This document shows positions 35,158 through 44,808 of a DNA stretch of 64,000 bases, piece by piece. This stretch comes from Hyphomicrobiales bacterium (GTDB lineage: Bacteria > Pseudomonadota > Alphaproteobacteria > Rhizobiales > Beijerinckiaceae). A model generated the notes under the pieces. The model was not told where the DNA came from. It saw nothing but the letters and a program-made list of their open reading frames with translations, and ran no database searches. The stretch lies in assembly GCA_947454055.1 (NCBI GenBank), contig CANGIS010000001.1:1-64000 (forward strand). Direction: 5' to 3'. The position numbers and the translations under genes were made by a program. Every line of letters begins with the position of its first letter. Position 1 is the first letter of the stretch.

Positions 35158-36359
35158 TGGGGCCTCGCCGTCGGGTTGCTGGTCAGAACCGCCACCGTGG
35201 CACGGGCGATCATGAGCTCTTCATTGGTCGGTATCACAAAGGCTTTAGGGCCGCTTGCGCCACTGATTTGGCCAGTTTCGCGCGTGTTGGCACTGGCGTC
35301 GAGCGAAAAGCCGGCGAAAGCTAGACCATGGACGACATCGGCCCGAAGGGACGCGTCATGCTCGCCAATGCCGGCGGTGAAAACGAGGGCATCGATTCCG
35401 CCCAAGGCCGCAATCATCGATCCCGCCTCGCGAACGATCCGGTAGGTGAACATCGCAACCGCCTCGCGCGCCTCGGGCCTTGTCGCCATTTCGTCCCGCA
35501 ACCGACGCATATCGCTCGAAATACCCGAAACACCCAGCAAACCGGATTGATGATACAGCATCGCCTCCACATCGGCGGCACTCATGCCTTCATCGCGCAT
35601 CAGATAAAAAATCACGGCCGGATCAATCGCACCGGTGCGGGTCCCCATCATCAGGCCGTCAATGGCCGAAAAGCCCATCGTCGTGGCAATGCTCTTGCCG
35701 TTCTGCATCGCGCACAGGCTGGCGCCATTGCCCAAATGGGCAACCACTACTCGGCCTTTGGCTAATTCGGGCGCTGTGCGGGCAAGTTCGGTGGCAATAA
35801 ATTGATAAGAAAGCCCATGAAATCCATAGCGCCGCACCCCTTTGGCCGTAATGGCCCGCGGCAAGGCAAAATTTCGGGCCACATCGGGAATACTGGTATG
35901 AAACGCCGTATCAAAACAGGCAATTTGCGGCAGGTCGGGGGCTAGTGCGCCAAGGCTTTCAATCGCCGCCAGATTATGGGGTTGATGCAAGGGCGCTAAC
36001 GGCAGCAGTTTTTTAAGCGCGGCAATCGTTGTCGCATCCAACCGCACCGGCGCTTCAAAATCGGCACCGCCATGCACGACCCGATGGCCCGCTGCAAGAA
36101 GCTCGCTCAAACCGTAATGCGCCTCAATCCAACCCAGAATTCGGGCCACCGCATCCTTATGGGTCGTAATTCCAGTGGCAAGGATCGCTTCATTTTCGTC
36201 GGACTGGCCGTCGGTTCGTTTCACACTCCAGCGCGAATTCTGCCCTATGCCATCATAGGCGCCGCGGGCCAGACTGACTTCGTGACCGGAGGGCGACAGA
36301 TCCATCAGCGCAAATTTTACGCTGGACGAGCCGGCATTCAATACAAGGATCATGCCCAT
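35154..36359 (-). CDS. ackA: Acetate kinase family protein
   Basis: 401 residues. ASKHA-fold acetate kinase motifs are complete: LVLNAGSSSVKFAL, RVVHGGADF, CFDTAFHTSIP, VAHLGNGASL, LMMGTRTGAIDP and FTAGIGEHDA. It interconverts acetate plus ATP with acetyl phosphate. AAGGG, inside the end of the preceding MocR gene, is seven bases before the ATG at 36359. No phosphotransacetylase lies in the window, and the gene is sandwiched between a MocR regulator and a ureohydrolase, an odd setting. The physiological acyl substrate might be acetate or propionate, or acetyl phosphate made by a catabolic enzyme encoded elsewhere. Confidence 0.9.
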   Translation of the reverse strand: MGMILVLNAGSSSVKFALMDLSPSGHEVSLARGAYDGIGQNSRWSVKRTDGQSDENEAILATGITTHKDAVARILGWIEAHYGLSELLAAGHRVVHGGADFEAPVRLDATTIAALKKLLPLAPLHQPHNLAAIESLGALAPDLPQIACFDTAFHTSIPDVARNFALPRAITAKGVRRYGFHGLSYQFIATELARTAPELAKGRVVVAHLGNGASLCAMQNGKSIATTMGFSAIDGLMMGTRTGAIDPAVIFYLMRDEGMSAADVEAMLYHQSGLLGVSGISSDMRRLRDEMATRPEAREAVAMFTYRIVREAGSMIAALGGIDALVFTAGIGEHDASLRADVVHGLAFAGFSLDASANTRETGQISGASGPKAFVIPTNEELMIARATVAVLTSNPTARPQ

Positions 36360-36362
36360 CGT

Positions 36363-37904
36363 TTAGCCCTTCAGACGGCGATAAGCGGCGGCAAGAGCGG
36401 CAATGCCAGGCTCGATCCGCTCGGCGGGGATGGAGGAAAAGCCAAGGCGCAGATAATTCTTTGGCGGGCGCTCGCCCATGAAAAATATATCGCCGGCTTC
36501 AACAAGAACGCCCAGCGTTTTGGCTTCAGCCGCCAGCGCCTGCCCGTCAAGCGTATCCGGCCCTTTCAGCCAGCAGCTCGATACGCCCTCGCCCAACAGA
36601 AAAGAAAAATCGGGCAAATGCTTTTTGATCGCGGCATCAAGCTGTGTCGCCCGACCGCCTAATGAAGCACCGAGCCGCCTGATATGCGCTTTATAATGCC
36701 CCAATCCCAGAAACAGGGCTGCGGCACGTTGATTGTTCGAGGGCGGATGGCGCAGCATCAATCGACGCAGCGCGCGCAGTTCCCGCACCACTTCGGCCGG
36801 CGCAATAATATAGCCAAGCCGCAAACCGGGCGCCAACACCTTGGATAGACTGCCGACATAGAGCACCCGACCCGCTTGATCGAAGCTTTTCAACGAAGGT
36901 GTTTCACGCGAGTTCGGCAAGAACTCGGTCTCATAATCGTCTTCAATGATGATCAGATCATGTTTGGAGGCAACATCGAGCAATTCTTTGCGGCGTTCCA
37001 CCGGCATCGTCACGGTGGTGGGGCATTGGTGGCCCGGCGTGACATAGAGATAATTGCACTCGGCCAAGCCCTCGGAAATCATCAGGCCGTCGGCATCGAC
37101 CGGCAGTCCGCGCACATGGTCGGTCATGATCGAGAAAATATTGCGGGCATCAGGATAGCCCGGGTCTTCGACCCCCACTTTCGATCGGGCATTCATCAGA
37201 AGGCGGGCCAGCAGATAGAGCGCCTGCTGCGCCCCGATCGTCACGATGATCTCATCGGGACTGGCCCAGATTCCCCGACGCGGCAACACATGCAGACGAA
37301 GCTGATCGATCAGCTCCGGATCATCGCCATCGACGAGATCGCGCGCCCAATTGTGAATTTCCAGAACGCTCAACGCCCCGCGTGCACATTCGCGCCAGTC
37401 ATTGGTCGGAAACAAGCCGGGATCGAACTGGCCATAGAGAAAGGGATAGGGATAACTCAGCCATTCCTTGGTTTTGACAATGTTGCGCCGTGTCGACGGC
37501 AACATCGTAAACCGGCCCGACCAGTCAGGACTGTCCGGACGATCGGCCCGCGGCGAAGGACTGTCCGGTTCGCGGGCATCCGAGCCGAATACGCCTTTGA
37601 CAAAATAGCCGCTCCGCTCGCGTGACTCGAGAAAGCCCTCATCCACCAATTGCTGATAGGCCAGCACCACCGTGTTGCGGGCGACGCCCAAAATGGCCGC
37701 AAGATCCCGGCTGGACGGCATCCGCGCGGCAGCCGGCAAACGGCGTTCTTCGATCGCGGCCACAATCATTTGACGGATTTGCACCTGCAGCGATCGACCG
37801 CCATGGGAGAATTTTCGGAACAACGCATCCCAAATAACCGTTTCTTCTGACGGTGCGGACGATAGCGCTTCTACGCGCAACGGATCGGAGATACCGTGTT
37901 CCAA
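36363..37904 (-). CDS. MocR-family transcriptional regulator (GntR HTH fused to aminotransferase-like domain)
   Basis: About 513 residues from the TTG at 37904 (AGAAGG ten bases upstream). A TTG at 37961 is possible but lies in the putative operator. The N-terminal winged helix (MPSSRDLAAILGVARNTVVLAYQQLVDEGF) is followed by a class I aminotransferase-like domain with a PLP lysine in YVGSLSKVLAPGLRLGY. MocR proteins (GabR, TauR, PdxR) sense an amino compound as its PLP adduct and regulate a neighbouring gene. It is divergent from the omega-aminotransferase and ends 3 bases before ackA, so it forms the operon mocR-ackA-speB. Confidence 0.88.
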   Translation of the reverse strand: MEHGISDPLRVEALSSAPSEETVIWDALFRKFSHGGRSLQVQIRQMIVAAIEERRLPAAARMPSSRDLAAILGVARNTVVLAYQQLVDEGFLESRERSGYFVKGVFGSDAREPDSPSPRADRPDSPDWSGRFTMLPSTRRNIVKTKEWLSYPYPFLYGQFDPGLFPTNDWRECARGALSVLEIHNWARDLVDGDDPELIDQLRLHVLPRRGIWASPDEIIVTIGAQQALYLLARLLMNARSKVGVEDPGYPDARNIFSIMTDHVRGLPVDADGLMISEGLAECNYLYVTPGHQCPTTVTMPVERRKELLDVASKHDLIIIEDDYETEFLPNSRETPSLKSFDQAGRVLYVGSLSKVLAPGLRLGYIIAPAEVVRELRALRRLMLRHPPSNNQRAAALFLGLGHYKAHIRRLGASLGGRATQLDAAIKKHLPDFSFLLGEGVSSCWLKGPDTLDGQALAAEAKTLGVLVEAGDIFFMGERPPKNYLRLGFSSIPAERIEPGIAALAAAYRRLKG

Positions 37905-37932
37905 CTGAAACCGACCTTCTGGCTCTATGATT

Positions 37933-37961
37933 CTGGACCCAACTGCCCAAACTGGTCCCAA
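37933..37961. promoter_or_regulatory. Direct-repeat candidate operator for the MocR regulator
   Basis: Two copies of CTGG(A/T)CCCAA stand at 37933-37942 and 37952-37961, 19 bases apart (about two helical turns), with a partial copy CTGCCCAA between them. The site lies in the divergent region before the omega-aminotransferase. MocR regulators typically bind direct repeats in such a position. Confidence 0.5.
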
Positions 37962-37998
37962 TCTGTCAGAAGTTTAGCCCTTTGAAAAGGATCGTGTC

Positions 37999-39312
37999 AT
38001 GGCCTCAAGCGCATCACCCTCCATGGAAAATCACTGGATGCCGTTTTCGGCCAACCGGGATTTCAAACAAGACCCCAAAATGTTCACCCGCGCCGAAGGG
38101 GTCTGGTACTACGATCAGGATGGCAAAAAAATTCTCGACGGATCGTCTGGCCTGTTCACAACGCCCGCAGGCCATGGCCGCCGCGAAATTGCCGAAGCCG
38201 TTTCAAAGCAGCTTTCCGATCTCGATTTCACGCCGAGCTTTCTGCGTGGCCATGAAAAGAGCTTCGAGCTCGCGAGCAAAATCGCCGCTTTCATGCCGGA
38301 AGGTCTGGACAAGATTTTCTTCGTGAATTCCGGCTCGGAAGCGGTCGATACCGCCATGAAGATGGCACTCAATTATCACCGCATTCGGGGTCAGGGTAAT
38401 CGCCAGATGTTTGTCTCCCGGGAACGCGCTTATCATGGCGTGAACTTCGGCGGCGTAGCTCTTTCCGGCATGGTCAATAACCGTCGCGCGTTCGGCAGCG
38501 CCCTGCCAAGCGCCGTCCATATGCGCCACACCCATATTCCGGAAAACAAATTCGTCATGGGCGAAGGCGATCATGGCGCCGATCTCGCCGAGGATCTGGC
38601 ACGCATCATTGCCAATTATGGCGGCGAAAACATCGCGGCTGTTTTTGTCGAGCCGATTGCGGGTTCGACCGGCACTCTCGTGCCACCCAAGGGCTATCTG
38701 AAGCGGCTTCGCGAGCTTTGCACGCAAAACGGCATTCTGCTGGTCTTCGACGAGGTCATTACGGGCTTTGGACGGACCGGTCGGTCGTTCGCAACCCACA
38801 GCTTCAACGTAAAGCCCGACCTGATCACGATGGCAAAGGCCATCACCAATGGGGCCCAGCCTATGGCCGCCGTGGCGGCAAGCCGCGAGATTCATGATAC
38901 GATTGTGAGCGCCGCACCGGAGAATGTGACGGAATTCTTCCACGGCTACACCTGGTCGGCCCATCCTGCCGCATGCGCGGCTTCGCTGGCCACGCTCAAA
39001 ATCTACGAAGACGAGCGCTTGTTCGAGCGGGCGGCCCAAATGTCGGCCTATTTCCTCGAAGGCCTGTTTTCGCTGAAAGATGTGCCGATCGTTACCGATA
39101 TTCGGGGCTATGGCATGATGGGTGGCGTCGATGTTGCGCCGATGGGTGGCCCAGGCGCACGCGGCTATCAGTGGCAAAAGCGGATGTTTGAATCCGGTCT
39201 TCACATCAAGACGACCGGCGACGCGGCGGTTGTCGCCCCGCCTTTCGTGATGGAGACGGGCCATATCGACCAGATGATCGACGTCATGCGCACCACGTTG
39301 AAAGCGTTCTGA
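37999..39312 (+). CDS. Omega-amino acid:pyruvate aminotransferase (class III)
   Basis: 437 residues. The N-terminal NHWMPFSANRDFK is typical of beta-alanine:pyruvate aminotransferases. The PLP lysine is in ITMAKAITNGAQPMAA, the cofactor-binding YHGVNFGGVALSGM and VFDEVITGFGRTG are intact, and HGYTWSAHPAACAA is a family signature. It moves the amino group from beta-alanine, an omega-amino acid or a diamine to pyruvate. It is divergent from mocR with 94 bases between the chosen starts. The MocR protein is its likely regulator and the ureohydrolase product its likely substrate. Confidence 0.88.
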   Translation: MASSASPSMENHWMPFSANRDFKQDPKMFTRAEGVWYYDQDGKKILDGSSGLFTTPAGHGRREIAEAVSKQLSDLDFTPSFLRGHEKSFELASKIAAFMPEGLDKIFFVNSGSEAVDTAMKMALNYHRIRGQGNRQMFVSRERAYHGVNFGGVALSGMVNNRRAFGSALPSAVHMRHTHIPENKFVMGEGDHGADLAEDLARIIANYGGENIAAVFVEPIAGSTGTLVPPKGYLKRLRELCTQNGILLVFDEVITGFGRTGRSFATHSFNVKPDLITMAKAITNGAQPMAAVAASREIHDTIVSAAPENVTEFFHGYTWSAHPAACAASLATLKIYEDERLFERAAQMSAYFLEGLFSLKDVPIVTDIRGYGMMGGVDVAPMGGPGARGYQWQKRMFESGLHIKTTGDAAVVAPPFVMETGHIDQMIDVMRTTLKAF

Positions 39313-39356
39313 CGCTTCGACATTGAAGGCCGATAACCTTCGCAACCGTATCAAAT

Positions 39357-39392
39357 CTCGCCCCGGATGATTGGTCTCATTCGGGGCGAGTT
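39357..39392 (+). terminator. Hairpin between the aminotransferase and Nramp genes
   Basis: Stem CTCGCCCCG (39357-39365) with CGGGGCGAG (39382-39390) around a 16-base loop, followed by TTGC. It is a probable terminator for the convergent pair, with a poor T-run. Confidence 0.55.
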
Positions 39393-39396
39393 GCGT

Positions 39397-40692
39397 TCAG
39401 GCAAAGATGGACCAGAGCAGAAAGCCTGCGGCGACCGCCATTAGCAAGGTCGACGCCCAGCCGGCAAGGGCAACACCTTTTCCGAGGCGATATTTGCCCA
39501 TAAGGTTCAGTCGGCTGGCCATGATCATCATCGCGACCATGACCGGCACCGCGACAAAGCCGTTGATGACCGCGGCCCAGAACAGCATTTTGATCGGATC
39601 CATGGCGGTGAAGCCAAGGGCGGCGCCAATCAGGGTTGCCGCCGCAATCACGGCATAAAAGCCGCGCGCGCGCAGAGGCTTCAACTCGAGGCTTGAGCGC
39701 CAATGCATCGCTTCGGCCACCGCATAGCCCGCCGATCCCGCCAGCACCGGAACCGCCAGAAGACCGGTGCCTATAATGCCGAGCGAGAAAAGCGCAAATG
39801 TCAAAGGACCGGCCAAGGGGCGGAGCGCTTCAGCCGCGTCGGCAGCCGTTGCAATATTCGTCATTCCGGCCTGATGCAGTGTCGCAGCCGTTGTGATCAT
39901 GATGCAAAACGCAATGCCGTTCGAGAACGCCATACCGATTCCGGTATCGATCGCCATTCGCTTGAGGTGGTGTCCCGTATCCTCGGCCTGTTCGACAAGC
40001 GGTCGCTCGCGGGCAAGTTGCATGTCCTCGACTTCCTGCGCCGTTTGCCAGAAAAAGACATAGGGACTGATCGTCGTTCCAAAAACGGCTACAATTGTTA
40101 AAAGATAGTCCGTATCGAGCTCAAATGTGGGTTTGAGTGTCGCATGGACTGCTTCTATCCAGTCGATATGTATCGTAAAGACGGCCAGTACGTAGACAAA
40201 TAACACCAAAGTTAGCCATTTAAGAATATGAGAATATCGGCGATAGGGAACAAAAACTTCTGCTATTGCGCAAAAAATACCAACCAAAAGAGCGTAAAAT
40301 GGAGCAGGGCCGCCCATTATTAAAGTAATAGCAGAACCCATAGCCGCCAAATCGGCAGCTATATTAATCGTATTGGCAACGACAACTAAGGCAACCAGCG
40401 CAATGACGACCCATTCCGGATAAATGAGGCGCGCATTGGCGATAACTCCTTTACCCGTTACGCGACCAATTCTTGCAGCAACGAGTTGTATAGCAACCAT
40501 GAACGGAAAGGTTAAAACAACTGACCAAAGCTGTTGATACCCGAACTGAGCTCCCGCTTGAGAATAGGTTGCGATACCGGAAGGATCATCGTCAGCAGCG
40601 CCGGCAATAACACCTGGCCCCAATAGACGAATTAAAGTGGTCGCCGGATGGCTAACCGATGGCTTTTGTTGAGTATCAACGGGTAAAATCAT
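39397..40692 (-). CDS. Nramp-family metal transporter with atypical metal-site motifs
   Basis: 431 residues, eleven or so helices. Helix 1 carries GAADDDPSGIATYS where canonical Nramp has DPGN, and helix 6 has GTTISPYVFFWQ (about 206-216) where MPH is expected. The Asn and Met that select soft divalent metals are thus both missing, as in the Nramp-related magnesium and other unusual branches. The fold is clear (GPGVIAGAADDDP, then AGAQFGYQQLW). The substrate is therefore open. The half of the gene encoding the N-terminus (right of about 40.1 kb) is far more AT-rich than the other half (see findings). A TetR gene is divergent 80 bases away. Confidence 0.85.
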   Translation of the reverse strand: MILPVDTQQKPSVSHPATTLIRLLGPGVIAGAADDDPSGIATYSQAGAQFGYQQLWSVVLTFPFMVAIQLVAARIGRVTGKGVIANARLIYPEWVVIALVALVVVANTINIAADLAAMGSAITLIMGGPAPFYALLVGIFCAIAEVFVPYRRYSHILKWLTLVLFVYVLAVFTIHIDWIEAVHATLKPTFELDTDYLLTIVAVFGTTISPYVFFWQTAQEVEDMQLARERPLVEQAEDTGHHLKRMAIDTGIGMAFSNGIAFCIMITTAATLHQAGMTNIATAADAAEALRPLAGPLTFALFSLGIIGTGLLAVPVLAGSAGYAVAEAMHWRSSLELKPLRARGFYAVIAAATLIGAALGFTAMDPIKMLFWAAVINGFVAVPVMVAMMIMASRLNLMGKYRLGKGVALAGWASTLLMAVAAGFLLWSIFA

Positions 40693-40772
40693 ACTTTATT
40701 TCCGATTCCATAATCTCTTCGACGCCTGCAAAATTTTGAAATCGACTGAATCCCTCTGATCCGGAAACCAAA

Positions 40773-41381
40773 ATGGCCAACCAGAAATCACCGGAATCAA
40801 CAGTTCAACGCATTCTAAACGCTGCCATTACTGAAGTATCGACTTACGGCAGCGAAAGGGTAACCGTCATATCCATAGCACGCGCCGCCGCCATGACACA
40901 TGCCAATATTTACCGGCATTTCGCGTCAAAAACCGCGCTTTTTGACGCAATTACCCAAATTTGGCTAAAACCGTTGGAATCCCGCCTGAGCGAAATTGCC
41001 GACGCGCCCGACCCCGCACGCGATAAGCTGGAACGATTGATCTTTGCCATCGTACGCGCCTACCGCGATCGAATTGACGCAGATCCTCAACTTTTCAAAC
41101 TATTCGTTGAGGCTTTTCGTGAAAACAGGCCTCCAGCGCGTCAGCATCGCGCCAGGGTGCGCATTCTCTTGGACCGCGTCCTTGAAGAAGGAATGTCGAC
41201 GGGCGCTTTCTCCATTCGAAATCGGGAACGCGCCATGACTCTTATTCTTGATGCACTTTACCGCTTCGTTCAACCGGAAGCGATCGAACTGGACGCCGAA
41301 GTTCCCCGCAGATCATCCGAAATTCGTCTGGCCTCCATCACAACGATGCTGATGAACGCCCTGAGCACAAGTATCGTTTAG
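40773..41381 (+). CDS. TetR/AcrR family transcriptional regulator
   Basis: 202 residues. The N-terminal TetR HTH runs from TVQRILNAAITEVSTYG to MTHANIYRHFASKTALFDAI. The C-terminal ligand domain is not informative. Divergent from the Nramp gene, which it may control; the 80-base gap is too AT-rich for me to single out an operator. The codon and base composition matches the low-GC tract. Confidence 0.88.
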   Translation: MANQKSPESTVQRILNAAITEVSTYGSERVTVISIARAAAMTHANIYRHFASKTALFDAITQIWLKPLESRLSEIADAPDPARDKLERLIFAIVRAYRDRIDADPQLFKLFVEAFRENRPPARQHRARVRILLDRVLEEGMSTGAFSIRNRERAMTLILDALYRFVQPEAIELDAEVPRRSSEIRLASITTMLMNALSTSIV

Positions 41382-42629
<1,248 letters not shown>

Positions 42630-42699
42630 TCCATCTGGCGGCTACGGCAAAAACGATCGTGGCGGCCCCTTTGACTCGCTCCCAATCCGAGGATCATCC

Positions 42700-43899
42700 A
42701 TGAATATCCACGAATATCAGGCAAAAGCTGTGCTGAAGGAGTTCGGCGTTCCCGTCTCCAACGGACGGGCGATCATGCAGGCCTCTGACGCTGAAGCTGC
42801 CGCAAAAGCGTTAGGCGGGCCCCTGTGGGTTGTTAAGTCCCAGATCCACGCAGGTGGGCGAGGCAAAGGTAAATTTAAAGAGACGGCGGCCGGCGAAAAA
42901 GGCGGCGTTCGTCTTGCCAAGTCCATCGACGAGGTGAAACAATTTGCCAAGGAAATGCTCGGCAATACGCTGGTCACAATTCAAACGGGGCCTCATGGCA
43001 AGCAGGTTAACCGCCTCTACATTGAGGAGGGCTCCGATATTTCGAAGGAATTTTATCTCTCGATCCTGGTCGACCGCGCAACGGCCCGGGTCGCTTTTGT
43101 TGTCTCGACCGAAGGCGGCATGGATATTGAGGAAGTCGCCCATTCAACACCTGAAAAGATCATCACCTTCTCGGTGGACCCTGCAACCGGCGTTATGCCG
43201 CATCATGGCCGCACGGTAGCCAAAGCGCTTCATCTCAAAGGTGATCTTGCAAAGGAAGTAGGCGTTCTAGTGGAGCAGCTCTACACCGCCTTTGTCGCCA
43301 AAGACATGGCGATGCTCGAAATCAACCCGTTAATCGTTACCACCGACAATCATCTTCGTTGCTTGGACGCCAAAATCTCGTTCGATACCAATTCGCTTTA
43401 CCGCCAAGCCGATATCGTAGCGCTGCGCGATGAGACCGAAGAGGATGCCAAGGAAATCGAAGCGTCAAAATATGATCTCTCTTATATTGCGCTGGATGGC
43501 ACGATCGGCTGCATGGTCAATGGTGCGGGCCTTGCCATGGCAACCATGGACATCATCAAGCTCTACGGCGAATTTCCAGCCAACTTCCTTGATGTGGGCG
43601 GCGGAGCGACCACAGATAAAGTCACCGCAGCCTTCAAAATCATTACAGCGGATCCGAATGTGAAGGGCATCCTCGTGAACATTTTCGGCGGCATCATGAA
43701 GTGCGACGTTATCGCGGAGGGTGTTATCGCCGCCGTGAAGGAAGTCGGCTTACAGGTACCGCTGGTTGTCCGGCTCGAGGGCACCAATGTGGCACTCGGC
43801 AAAGAAATTATTTCCAAATCCGGTCTCAATGTGATTGCCGCCGATGACCTCGACGACGCCGCGCAAAAGATCGTCAAGGCCGTGAGGGAGCTCCGCTAA
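42700..43899 (+). CDS. sucC: Succinyl-CoA ligase, beta subunit
   Basis: 399 residues from the ATG at 42700 (GAGGA upstream). It is an ATP-grasp subunit, opening with [18 protein letters not shown], and has [15 protein letters not shown] for nucleotide binding. Near the C-terminus, [17 protein letters not shown] is the family signature. With SucD it converts succinyl-CoA to succinate, making ATP or GTP. The stop codon overlaps the sucD ATG by one base, so synthesis is coupled. Confidence 0.97.
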   Translation: MNIHEYQAKAVLKEFGVPVSNGRAIMQASDAEAAAKALGGPLWVVKSQIHAGGRGKGKFKETAAGEKGGVRLAKSIDEVKQFAKEMLGNTLVTIQTGPHGKQVNRLYIEEGSDISKEFYLSILVDRATARVAFVVSTEGGMDIEEVAHSTPEKIITFSVDPATGVMPHHGRTVAKALHLKGDLAKEVGVLVEQLYTAFVAKDMAMLEINPLIVTTDNHLRCLDAKISFDTNSLYRQADIVALRDETEEDAKEIEASKYDLSYIALDGTIGCMVNGAGLAMATMDIIKLYGEFPANFLDVGGGATTDKVTAAFKIITADPNVKGILVNIFGGIMKCDVIAEGVIAAVKEVGLQVPLVVRLEGTNVALGKEIISKSGLNVIAADDLDDAAQKIVKAVRELR

Positions 43900-44783
43900 T
43901 GGCTATTCTGATTGATGCGAACACCAAGGTCCTGACACAGGGCTTCACAGGCAAAACCGGCACGTTCCATTCGGAACAGGCGATTGCCTACGGCACTAAA
44001 ATGGTCGGCGGAACGTCGCCCGGCAAAGGTGGATCGTTCCATCTCGGGCTTCCCGTATTCGATACCGTTGCCGAAGCGCGTGACGCGACCGGGGCGGATG
44101 CATCTGTCATCTATGTGCCGCCTCCAGGTGCAGCGGATGCCATCTGTGAAGCGATTCAGGCAGAAATTCCCCTTATTGTCTGCATCACTGAAGGCATTCC
44201 GGTGCTCGACATGGTGCGTGTAAAGCGGGCGCTTTCAGGTTCTAAATCACGTCTCATCGGACCCAATTGCCCGGGCGTAATGACATCTGGCGATAGCAAG
44301 ATCGGCATCATGCCCGGAAATATTTTCAAGCCGGGCAATGTCGGCATCGTATCCCGCTCCGGAACACTGACCTATGAGGCCGTGTTCCAGACCACGATGG
44401 AGGGTCTCGGACAGACAACAGCAGTCGGTATTGGCGGCGACCCGGTCAAAGGCACCGAATTTATCGATATGCTGGAAATGTTCCTCGCCGATGAAAAAAC
44501 ACAATCCATCGTCATGATTGGTGAAATCGGTGGTTCTGCCGAAGAAGATGCCGCTCAGTTTCTGATCGACGAGGCCAAGCGTGGCCGTAAAAAGCCGGTC
44601 GTTGGTTTTATTGCGGGCCGCACGGCTCCTCCTGGCCGTCGCATGGGTCACGCAGGCGCAATCATTTCGGGCGGCAAAGGCGGAGCAGAAGACAAGATTG
44701 CTGCCATGGAAGCCGCAGGAATCCGCGTCTCGCCATCCCCTGCACGGCTCGGCAAAACGCTCGTCGAATTGCTTAAGGGCTGA
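43899..44783 (+). CDS. sucD: Succinyl-CoA ligase, alpha subunit
   Basis: 294 residues. The CoA-binding start is [18 protein letters not shown] and the phospho-histidine lies in [27 protein letters not shown] and [13 protein letters not shown] are further family markers. It forms the complex with SucC, whose gene overlaps it by one base. The gap to sucA is 25 bases. Confidence 0.97.
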   Translation: MAILIDANTKVLTQGFTGKTGTFHSEQAIAYGTKMVGGTSPGKGGSFHLGLPVFDTVAEARDATGADASVIYVPPPGAADAICEAIQAEIPLIVCITEGIPVLDMVRVKRALSGSKSRLIGPNCPGVMTSGDSKIGIMPGNIFKPGNVGIVSRSGTLTYEAVFQTTMEGLGQTTAVGIGGDPVKGTEFIDMLEMFLADEKTQSIVMIGEIGGSAEEDAAQFLIDEAKRGRKKPVVGFIAGRTAPPGRRMGHAGAIISGGKGGAEDKIAAMEAAGIRVSPSPARLGKTLVELLKG

Positions 44784-44808
44784 AATAGCGAAGATATGGA
44801 GTGAGCCG

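Noticed and set aside
38203-39354. A 383-codon minus-strand frame opposite the omega-aminotransferase
   Set aside because: Antisense shadow; no motifs.
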